A stretch of 8,667 nt of DNA from contig CAZVAQ010000148.1 in the NCBI GenBank assembly GCA_964625145.1, forward strand, positions 1-8,667, read 5' to 3'. The stretch is from CAYTRP01 sp964625145 (GTDB lineage Bacteria; Sumerlaeota; Sumerlaeia; SLMS01; JAHLLQ01). Position numbers and translations under genes: made by a program. A model generated the notes under the pieces. The model saw only the letters and a program-made list of their open reading frames with translations. It did not search any database and had not been told where the DNA came from. Positions 1 through 5,247 of the stretch are shown piece after piece; the first letter of the stretch is position 1; every line of letters starts with the position of its first letter.

Positions 1-275
1 CCCTGGCCACCAAGGGCGGCATCGACGGCATCATCGCCCTGGGTTGCATCATGAAGGGACAGACATCCCACGACGAACACATCGCCGCACAGGTCAGCAG
101 CAGCCTCGCCACCATCAGCGCCGAATTCAACATTCCGGTGACGCACGGCGTCCTGACGCCAGCCACCACCGAACAAGCCCTTGAACGCGCCGGCATGAAG
201 ATGGGCAACAAAGGCGCCGAAGCCGCCGCCGCCGCCATTGAGATTGTGAACGTGTTGCGGGGATTGAAGGGATAA
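1..275 (+). CDS. ribH: 6,7-dimethyl-8-ribityllumazine synthase, C-terminal part (5' end outside window)
   Basis: This enzyme condenses 5-amino-6-ribitylamino-uracil with 3,4-dihydroxy-2-butanone 4-phosphate, the penultimate step of riboflavin synthesis, in a cytosolic pentameric or icosahedral shell. The reading frame is open from base 3, giving 90 visible residues of a family usually about 150-160 long, so roughly the N-terminal 60 are missing. The ATG at 51 lies inside the conserved ALGC-x-MKGQT segment and is an internal methionine, not the start. Visible family marks are the GxTxH motif (GQTSH, with the probable catalytic His encoded at 69-71), the segment PVTHGVLT, and EQALERAG followed by GNKGAEAA near the C-terminus, including the arginine that binds phosphate in the family. 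The segment after the catalytic His reads HDEHI where many members have HF(D/E)YV. The stop is TAA at 273-275, followed by an intrinsic terminator. Identification is secure; regulation cannot be seen. Confidence 0.95.
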   Translation, partial: LATKGGIDGIIALGCIMKGQTSHDEHIAAQVSSSLATISAEFNIPVTHGVLTPATTEQALERAGMKMGNKGAEAAAAAIEIVNVLRGLKG

Positions 276-344
276 GTGAGACAGCAGAGCCATCAGGAAC
301 GGCGAGGACGGCAGAGAGAACTCCACATTCGATCATGAAAGGAA

Positions 345-383
345 AATGGGGCCCCGCCACAAAGGCGAGGCCCCGTTCTTTTT
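345..383 (+). terminator. Rho-independent terminator after ribH, possibly bidirectional
   Basis: The arms at 348-358 and 364-374 form a very GC-rich stem: four pairs next to the loop, one C-A mismatch (354/368), then six pairs, extended by a T-G wobble and A-T pairs. The loop is ACAAA. The plus-strand tract TTCTTTTT (376-383) follows directly, as expected for termination of ribH transcription. On the other strand the stem is followed by four T residues (complement of 343-346), so it may also stop the converging minus-strand gene, though less strongly. Confidence 0.88.
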
Positions 384-403
384 AACTCTTCCCTCTTCTC
401 CCT

Positions 404-1543
404 TCACCCTTCCAAGGCTTGCCTAAAGTCCTCCACCAAGTCCTCCGGATCTTCCAGGCCGACGGACACACGCAGCGTAGCCTCCGTGATTCCCGCTTCG
501 ATGCGGGCGTGTTCGTCCATGCTGGCGTGGCTCATGGTCCACGGCTGCTCGACGAGGCTGGTCACACCGCCAAGGCTCTCCGCCAAACGGAACACCTTCA
601 GCCGCTGGCAGAACGTGTTCATGTCGAGCTGGGCAAGATCCAGGTCGAAGCTCAGCATGCCGCCCATGCCCTTCATCTGGCGCTTGGCAAGTTCATGATG
701 CGGGTGCGAGGCGAGGCCCGGATAGTACACACGCTTCACCCGCGGGTGCGCGTCCAGGAACTCCGCAATCGCCTGCGCGTTGCGGCAATGATGCTCCATG
801 CGAATGCCCAGCGTCTTCAGCCCGCGCAGCACCAGCCATGAATCGAAGGGGTTGCCGTTGGTTCCGAGGGACTTGGTGAGGAAGCTGATGCGCTCGGCGT
901 GCTCCTCGTCCGCACAGATGACCGCGCCGGCCACAACGTCGCTGTGCCCGTTGATGTACTTCGTCGTCGAATGGATGATGATGTCCGCGCCCAACTCAAA
1001 CGGCCGCTGCAGGCATGGCGACATGAACGTATTGTCGACATAGGTGATCAGGCCAAAATCCTTGGCGATGTCCGCCATGGCGCGGATGTCCACCAGGTTC
1101 AGCAGCGGATTACTGGGTGTCTCCACCCACAGGGCCTTGGTGTTCGGCCGGATCGCCGCGCGCACGTTTGCCGGATCGCCCATGTTGACATAGGAGAATT
1201 GCCAACCCATCGGCTCCAGGATCCCGGCGAACAGACGCCAGGTCCCGCCGTAAATATCGTGGCCGGTGATGATGTGGTCACCGGGCTTGAGCATCATGAT
1301 GGCGGTCAGGACCGAGGCCATGCCGGTGCCATGGACAGTGGCGCCAACGCCCCCCTCCAGTGCCGCGAGATTCTCCTCTAGCGCCGCGCGCGTGGGGTTG
1401 CCCGTCCGGCCATAGTCGAACTTGGGCAGCTCGCCGACTTCCTCGAACATATAAGTCGAGGAAGGATAGATCGGCGTGGTGACGGAGTTGTGGGTCTTGT
1501 CGGTGTAGACGCCGTGATGGATGGCGGTCGTCTGGAACTTCAT
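404..1543 (-). CDS. metB: Cystathionine gamma-synthase/gamma-lyase family PLP enzyme
   Basis: This 379-residue protein belongs to the Cys/Met-metabolism PLP family (fold type I, tetrameric, cytosolic), which runs transsulfuration between homoserine esters, cystathionine and cysteine. Length and sequence resemble E. coli MetB (386 residues). Visible catalytic marks are the internal-aldimine lysine K195 in HSTTKY, followed by the NGHSDVVAG signature; the PLP-phosphate contacts Y44 and R46 in DYGRTGNPTR; the ring-stacking Y98 in HDIYGG; N145 in SNP; D170 in VDNTF, pairing with the pyridine nitrogen; and R358 in LRVS, the probable alpha-carboxylate anchor. The substrate-site position that is Glu in human gamma-lyase (E339) and, from memory, in E. 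coli MetB is Thr here (T328 in GGVTS). The second arginine of the E. coli YSRRGNP motif is T47. Synthase, lyase or homocysteine-forming activity therefore cannot be separated by eye, and the symbol is provisional. The ATG at 1541-1543 is preceded by AAAGGGG at 5-nt spacing. It lies 42 nt downstream of the methyltransferase and probably shares its transcript. Confidence 0.85.
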   Translation of the reverse strand: MKFQTTAIHHGVYTDKTHNSVTTPIYPSSTYMFEEVGELPKFDYGRTGNPTRAALEENLAALEGGVGATVHGTGMASVLTAIMMLKPGDHIITGHDIYGGTWRLFAGILEPMGWQFSYVNMGDPANVRAAIRPNTKALWVETPSNPLLNLVDIRAMADIAKDFGLITYVDNTFMSPCLQRPFELGADIIIHSTTKYINGHSDVVAGAVICADEEHAERISFLTKSLGTNGNPFDSWLVLRGLKTLGIRMEHHCRNAQAIAEFLDAHPRVKRVYYPGLASHPHHELAKRQMKGMGGMLSFDLDLAQLDMNTFCQRLKVFRLAESLGGVTSLVEQPWTMSHASMDEHARIEAGITEATLRVSVGLEDPEDLVEDFRQALEG

Positions 1544-1548
1544 GCAGG

Positions 1549-1555
1549 CCCCTTT
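1549..1555 (-). promoter_or_regulatory. Ribosome binding site of the PLP-enzyme gene
   Basis: Read on the minus strand this is AAAGGGG, five bases before the ATG at 1543. It fixes the start and shows the gene has its own ribosome entry within the presumed two-gene transcript. Confidence 0.7.
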
Positions 1556-1585
1556 GCTGGTGTGGTGAAAGGTCCGGGACGGTAC

Positions 1586-2332
1586 TCAGAAGCGCGCGAG
1601 CGCCGCCAGTCCATTTTCGTCGCCGGTGCCGGTGTGGAAGTTCGCGAAGGCCAGATTCGTCTCGTGCCGCATGTTCAGCACCGGCCGCAGGACGCTCGCC
1701 ATGTTGGCGTTCCGGATCAGGCAGATGAAGGGGTAATTCAGGAAGCGCAGGATTTGCAGGTCCTCCTCGACCCCCTTTTCCGACTGGTCACCGTCCAGGA
1801 ACAGCACCGACGGCCGAATCCCAAAGAACAGCGGCTTGAGCTGCGAGGAATCCCCCACGATGGAAACAATGCGGTTGAGCGGCTGCTGGGCGCGGAAATT
1901 CTGCAGCGCCTTCAGATACGCCTCGCCCGGGTAGTCGGACTCACCACGCGCATTGCGATGCGATTCCAGGAACAGCTCCACCGTAAAGAGCTGGTCCGGC
2001 CGCCGAAGGTGGTTCATCACCTCGCACATCAGGCAGGTGGAGACCCCCTTGTGAGTGCCAATCTCCAGCACCGGCCCGGGCCAGCGCTGCACCGCCACCG
2101 CCAGAATCATCAGCTCGCGCGGATCGGTCCCCTTCCCCACGGTGGTGTACTTCTTCACCAAATCCTTCCAGCGGCGAAGCTGCCCGAGCAGGACCTCCTG
2201 GCTCGGTTCGTCCACCACGGCGGGTTCCTGGCTCGGCCAATGGCCGAACTCATTGAACTCGCCGGTCCGGACGCCGGTCAGGACCTGCAGGCAATAGGAG
2301 GTGTGACATACAAAGGGATCGCCGAGTTGCAT
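1586..2332 (-). CDS. Class I SAM-dependent methyltransferase-like protein (Methyltransf_24-like)
   Basis: This is a 248-residue soluble protein with no signal peptide or membrane segment. A Rossmann methyltransferase pattern is visible. Motif I is VLEIGTHKGVST (88-99). An acidic residue at the end of strand 2 is E119 in FTVEL. D161 in IVGDSS lies at the usual adenine-side acidic position. A strand-4 segment LFLDGDQSEKGVEEDL (177-192) matches the LFIDGDHSYEGV-type block of small Methyltransf_24-like enzymes. The substrate is unknown. The usual DGDH is DGDQ here, and where relatives have a strand-5 segment ending in HD or HDA this protein has CLIRNANM (204-211), so metal or substrate handling may differ or activity may be lost. 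The N-terminal 60 residues form a variable cap. The chosen ATG is the first in frame after an upstream in-frame stop (2372-2374). A weak AAGGCGG lies 8 nt before it. It is the first gene of a minus-strand pair with the PLP enzyme. The family call is good; the reaction is not known. Confidence 0.75.
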   Translation of the reverse strand: MQLGDPFVCHTSYCLQVLTGVRTGEFNEFGHWPSQEPAVVDEPSQEVLLGQLRRWKDLVKKYTTVGKGTDPRELMILAVAVQRWPGPVLEIGTHKGVSTCLMCEVMNHLRRPDQLFTVELFLESHRNARGESDYPGEAYLKALQNFRAQQPLNRIVSIVGDSSQLKPLFFGIRPSVLFLDGDQSEKGVEEDLQILRFLNYPFICLIRNANMASVLRPVLNMRHETNLAFANFHTGTGDENGLAALARF

Positions 2333-2415
2333 GGCCGAGGCCGCCTTGGACCGCAGGGCGCGGAAGCTGGGTCACTCCCAATCACGTAAGAGCAGAGGGT
2401 CTTGGCCATCCGCTT

Positions 2416-2439
2416 GTGTGGTCAAGGGAGGAACCACAC
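2416..2439. promoter_or_regulatory. Perfect 7-bp dyad, possible operator between divergent genes
   Basis: GTGTGGT (2416-2422) and ACCACAC (2433-2439) are exact inverted repeats with a 10-base spacer, so their centres are 17 bp apart. That is a workable geometry for a dimeric regulator. An overlapping imperfect dyad TTGGCCA/TGGTCAA (2402-2408, 2419-2425) shares one arm. There is no T-run, so it does not read as a terminator. Function is inferred only from position in the divergent gap; a chance repeat is possible. Confidence 0.3.
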
Positions 2440-2534
2440 TCCGCCCCTCCTGTACCGCTCCCTCCCGGGATACTTCTCCGCGTTGACGCCTGCCCGGGCC
2501 AGTGGGCTCAATGCCGCTGTCGGTCAATCGAACT

Positions 2535-2540
2535 GGAAAG
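2535..2540 (+). promoter_or_regulatory. Ribosome binding site deciding the mlaF start
   Basis: GGAAAG ends six bases before the ATG at 2547. The earlier in-frame ATGs at 2502 and 2511 have no comparable site, and the extra residues they would add are not family-like. The start at 2547 is therefore preferred. Confidence 0.7.
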
Positions 2541-2546
2541 CAACGC

Positions 2547-3386
2547 ATGGCGATCATCCGCATCCAGGACGTCCACAAATCCTTCGGCCCCAAGGTCATC
2601 TATCGCGGCCTGAACCTGGAAGTCGAGAAGGGCGAGATCCACGCCATCATCGGCCGCTCCGGTGAGGGGAAATCCGTACTGCTCAAGCACATCTGTGGCC
2701 TCATCCTGCCGGACTCTGGCCTTGTCGAAGTCGCGGGAGTGACCGTCGACCCCATGGACCGCCAGTCCATCCGCCACGTCCGCGAGAAGGTCACCATGGT
2801 CTTCCAGATGGGCGCCCTGTTCGATTCACTCACTGTCCGGCAAAACGTGGGCTTCTTCCTCGACAACCAGCGCAAGAAGAGCCGGGCGGAGATCGACGAG
2901 ATCTGCGAGCGGTTGCTGAAGGAGGTAAACCTGCCCGACACCGGCCACCTGCTCCCCGCCGAGCTCAGCGGCGGCATGCGAAAGCGCGTGGGCCTGGCCC
3001 GCGGCCTGGCAGTCAACCCGGACATCATCCTCTACGACGAGCCCACGACCGGCCTGGATCCGGTCACCACCGATGTCATCGGCGAGCTCATCCTCGAGAC
3101 CAACCGGCGCTATGGCATCACCTCCGTCGTCATCACCCACGACATGCAGAGCGCCTACAAGATCGCCGATCGCATCAGCATGCTCTACGAAGGGCGCATC
3201 ATCTTCACCGGCACGCCCGACGAGATCCAGGCCACACCCGACCCGGTGGTGGTGCAGTTCATCAACGGCTTTGCCGAGGGCCCCATCACACGCAGCGAAT
3301 ACGAGGAAGTCGCCCACCTGTCGCAGGAGATGGTGAGCATCCCCGAAGTCATCCGCCGCATCAAATCCCACGACACGGAAGAATAA
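2547..3386 (+). CDS. mlaF: MlaF-type ABC transporter ATPase (phospholipid/organic solvent transport family)
   Basis: This 279-residue cytoplasmic ATPase is of the MlaF/Ttg2A/Mkl kind, which powers MCE-protein lipid transport between inner and outer membranes together with a permease (MlaE) and an MCE protein (MlaD). All ABC motifs are present: Walker A GRSGEGKS (36-43), Q-loop VFQMGALF with Q87, signature LSGGM (140-144), Walker B IILYDEP with E165, a D-loop GLDP and the H-loop ITHD with H198. The VFQMGALF segment and the C-terminal PDPVVVQFINGFAEGP closely match MlaF, where the tail contacts partner subunits, rather than other ABC families. About 35 residues follow this motif. The gene begins a tight operon with era (12-nt gap) and dapD. 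No mlaE, mlaD or mlaB lies beside it, so the partners must be elsewhere. The start is set by the GGAAAG site, giving MAIIRIQDV. The MlaF subfamily call is good; cargo is unknown. Confidence 0.88.
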   Translation: MAIIRIQDVHKSFGPKVIYRGLNLEVEKGEIHAIIGRSGEGKSVLLKHICGLILPDSGLVEVAGVTVDPMDRQSIRHVREKVTMVFQMGALFDSLTVRQNVGFFLDNQRKKSRAEIDEICERLLKEVNLPDTGHLLPAELSGGMRKRVGLARGLAVNPDIILYDEPTTGLDPVTTDVIGELILETNRRYGITSVVITHDMQSAYKIADRISMLYEGRIIFTGTPDEIQATPDPVVVQFINGFAEGPITRSEYEEVAHLSQEMVSIPEVIRRIKSHDTEE

Positions 3387-3398
3387 GCGGCCCATCGC

Positions 3399-4319
3399 AT
3401 GACAGACACTCCCGACACCCCCGCCCCGTTTCGTTCCGGCTTCATCGCCATACTCGGGAAGCCCAACGCGGGAAAATCCACGCTGGTCAACGCGCTCATC
3501 GGGGAGAAGCTGGCGGCAGTCAGCGGATTGCCAAACACCACGCGCGACCGGATCCACGCGATCCTGACCACCGACACGATGCAGGCGATCCTCGTCGACC
3601 TCCCCGGCCTGCTGCAGGGGGACGACAAGCTCAACGCCGCGTTGCGCGCCCGGGTGATCGACACGATCAGCGGCGTCGATGCCCTGCTCCATCTGGTGGA
3701 TGTGGAAGACACCAACAGTGTGAACGACGACGTGGCGGGCGTCCTGGCACGTTGCCAGACGCCGATGGTCCTGGCCGTCAACAAGATCGACCGCCGCTCC
3801 GCCGCCTTCGACGCCCGCAGTTGGGCCGGCGAACTGCCGCCGCCGTTTGATTCCTCACTCTATCGCGACATCATCGGCGTCTCCGCCCTGCACGGCACGG
3901 GCCTGAAGCAACTCGTGACCGCGTTGGAGGCCTTGCTTCCGCCGGGCGATTACCTCTATGATCCCGAGCAGTTGACAGACCGGAACCTGCGCTTCCTGGC
4001 CGCGGAACTGATCCGGGAAAAGGTCTATCATTTCACCCACGAGGAGATTCCATACGCCACCGCCGTCGAGATCGAGGAATTTCGCGAGCAGCACGGCGGC
4101 AAGACCTTCATCGCCGCCATCATCCATGTGGAGCGCGACACCCAGAAGGGCATCGTCATCGGCAAGGGCGGCGCGATGTTGAAGAAGATCAGCACCGCCG
4201 CGCGGCTCGACATCGAGCGCCTGATGGACGGGCCGGTCTTCCTCCAGCTACACGTCAAGGTCTCGCGCGATTGGCGCCGCAGCGAGCGCGCCCTGCGCGA
4301 GTTCGGGTATCTCGAATAG
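3399..4319 (+). CDS. era: GTPase Era, 16S rRNA-binding ribosome maturation factor
   Basis: Era is a GTPase that binds the 3' end of 16S rRNA and helps 30S subunit assembly, coupling it to growth. The 306-residue length is typical. The N-terminal G domain shows G1 GKPNAGKS (20-27), G2 with T47/T48 in NTTRDRI, G3 DLPG (67-70), G4 NKID (128-131) and G5 SAL (162-164). The C-terminal KH RNA-binding domain follows, with IEEF-type strands near 225 and the VIGKGG loop (253-258), ending in REFGYLE. The G3 box is DLPG where most Era proteins have DTPG. No good Shine-Dalgarno sequence is visible before the ATG, which starts 12 nt after the mlaF stop, so translation probably depends on coupling to mlaF. 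It is followed after 12 nt by dapD. Identification is secure. Confidence 0.96.
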   Translation: MTDTPDTPAPFRSGFIAILGKPNAGKSTLVNALIGEKLAAVSGLPNTTRDRIHAILTTDTMQAILVDLPGLLQGDDKLNAALRARVIDTISGVDALLHLVDVEDTNSVNDDVAGVLARCQTPMVLAVNKIDRRSAAFDARSWAGELPPPFDSSLYRDIIGVSALHGTGLKQLVTALEALLPPGDYLYDPEQLTDRNLRFLAAELIREKVYHFTHEEIPYATAVEIEEFREQHGGKTFIAAIIHVERDTQKGIVIGKGGAMLKKISTAARLDIERLMDGPVFLQLHVKVSRDWRRSERALREFGYLE

Positions 4320-4323
4320 GAGG
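4318..4323 (+). promoter_or_regulatory. Strong ribosome binding site of dapD, overlapping the era stop codon
   Basis: AGGAGG overlaps the last two bases of the era TAG stop (4317-4319) and sits eight bases before the dapD ATG at 4332. The overlap indicates era and dapD are translated from one transcript. Confidence 0.85.
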
Positions 4324-4331
4324 ACAACCCC

Positions 4332-5123
4332 ATGGACTTCACCGAGAACCAACAACAGATCGAACTGGCGTTTGACGCCATCAAGACAGGCGGCGCAGAA
4401 GGCGCCCGCGACGCCGTGGGCCGCGTGCTGCGCGCCCTGGAGACCGGCGGGCTGCGCGTCGCCTCGCCACAGGACGGCCATTGGCATGTGAACGAATGGG
4501 TGAAGAAGGCGATCCTGCTGCACTTTGCCCTCCAGCCCATGGTGGCCATGCAGGCCGGATGCTTCGAGTACTACGACAAGATCGCCCTGCATCGCGAATG
4601 GGAGAAGTCCGGCGCGCGGGCCGTCCCCGGTGCCATCGTCCGCGAAGGCGCCCATGTCGCGCCAAGCGTGATCCTCATGCCCTGCTTCGTGAACATCGGC
4701 GCGTACGTCGGCGAGGGGACCATGATCGACACTTGGTCCACCGTCGGAAGCTGCGCGCAGGTCGGGAAGAACTGCCACATCAGTGGCGGCGTGGGCATCG
4801 GCGGTGTGTTGGAGCCCCTGCAGGCGAGCCCCGTCATCATCGAGGACAACGTCTTCATCGGCGCCCGCAGCGAGGTCGCCGAGGGCTGCATCGTGCGCCA
4901 AGGCGCCGTCTTGTCCATGGGATGCTACCTGGGCCAATCCACTCGGATCTACAACGCACGCACGCGCGAAGTCACCCACGGCGAGATCCCCGAGCGCGCG
5001 GTCGTCGTGCCCGGCACGCTTCCCAGCCGCGACGGCAGCCATGAAACCTACGCCCTCATCATCAAGAAGTTCCGCGACGAGAAGACCGACGCGCGCACGG
5101 CGCTGAACGACATCCTGAGATAG
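4332..5123 (+). CDS. dapD: 2,3,4,5-tetrahydropyridine-2,6-dicarboxylate N-succinyltransferase
   Basis: DapD transfers succinyl from succinyl-CoA to tetrahydrodipicolinate, committing to the succinylase branch of meso-diaminopimelate and lysine synthesis in the cytosol. The protein has 263 residues (E. coli 274). The N-terminal helical domain (1-95) contains HVNEWVKKAILLHF, matching the QWLKKAVLLSF block of E. coli. The left-handed beta-helix built from hexapeptide repeats spans about 97-215, with NIGAYVGEGTMIDTW (121-135) and GGVGIGGVLEPLQA (152-165) almost unchanged from E. coli. The probable catalytic acids are D133 in IDTW and E181 in ARSEV. The GQSTRIY segment and a C-terminal LPSRDG-x-IKK domain follow. 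It is third in the mlaF-era-dapD operon, with a strong ribosome site overlapping era. No other lysine-pathway gene is adjacent. Identification is secure. Confidence 0.97.
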   Translation: MDFTENQQQIELAFDAIKTGGAEGARDAVGRVLRALETGGLRVASPQDGHWHVNEWVKKAILLHFALQPMVAMQAGCFEYYDKIALHREWEKSGARAVPGAIVREGAHVAPSVILMPCFVNIGAYVGEGTMIDTWSTVGSCAQVGKNCHISGGVGIGGVLEPLQASPVIIEDNVFIGARSEVAEGCIVRQGAVLSMGCYLGQSTRIYNARTREVTHGEIPERAVVVPGTLPSRDGSHETYALIIKKFRDEKTDARTALNDILR

Positions 5124-5247
5124 GATAAGGAATCAGGAGTCGGGGAACAGGAATCTTTTCGAGGAATACATCTGTGAGGTGCCAGAAGTGGTTTGGAAAG
5201 ACGGAAGCACATTGCAGGCAGACCCATCATAGCCAAAGGACATGACC
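5124..5247 (+). other. Intergenic leader before the secreted amidase gene
   Basis: The 124 bases between dapD and the amidase are less GC-rich than their surroundings. They contain AGGAATC twice (5128-5134, 5149-5155) and a related AGGAATA at 5162-5168. No terminator-like hairpin is visible after dapD and no convincing promoter, so it is unclear whether the amidase gene is read through from the operon or has its own promoter. Confidence 0.5.
5236..5240 (+). promoter_or_regulatory. Ribosome binding site deciding the amidase start
   Basis: AAGGA ends seven bases before the ATG at 5248 but only one base before the ATG at 5242. The spacing supports 5248 as the start, removing two residues from the longest frame. 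Confidence 0.65.

Larger units (their letters stand above)
2333..2546. other. Divergent intergenic region between the methyltransferase and mlaF units
   Basis: This gap of about 214 bases must hold the promoters for both the leftward methyltransferase/PLP-enzyme pair and the rightward mlaF-era-dapD operon. I see no convincing -35/-10 pair on either strand; TTGACG at 2483-2488 has only a poor partner near 2507. Short palindromes TCCCGGGA (2463-2470) and GCCCGGGC (2492-2499), plus the dyad listed separately, are the only structure. The small open frames here lack ribosome sites and protein-like composition. Confidence 0.6.

Noticed and set aside
1490..2389. Open plus-strand frame of 299 codons opposite the methyltransferase and PLP enzyme
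   Set aside because: It is antisense to two recognisable genes, rich in Arg, His, Gln and Gly as expected for a GC-rich shadow frame, and has no ribosome site or family motif.
2483..2512. Possible sigma-70 promoter (TTGACG with CTCAAT at 18-base spacing)
   Set aside because: The -10 element matches the consensus at only half its positions and lacks the key second A; one good -35 hexamer is expected by chance.
2502..2546. Fifteen extra N-terminal residues for the MlaF-like ATPase
   Set aside because: There is no ribosome site before 2502, whereas GGAAAG sits six bases before the ATG at 2547, where family similarity begins.
2826..3692. Open minus-strand frame of 288 codons across mlaF and era
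   Set aside because: It overlaps two secure genes on the opposite strand and shows no domain-like composition.
4248..5042. Open minus-strand frame of 264 codons opposite dapD
   Set aside because: The antisense of dapD is kept open by GC bias; the protein is a low-complexity Ala/Gly/Asp/His string.
5128..5168. AGGAAT repeats before the amidase gene
   Set aside because: There are three short purine-rich copies at uneven spacing in a less GC-rich gap, too short to separate from chance.
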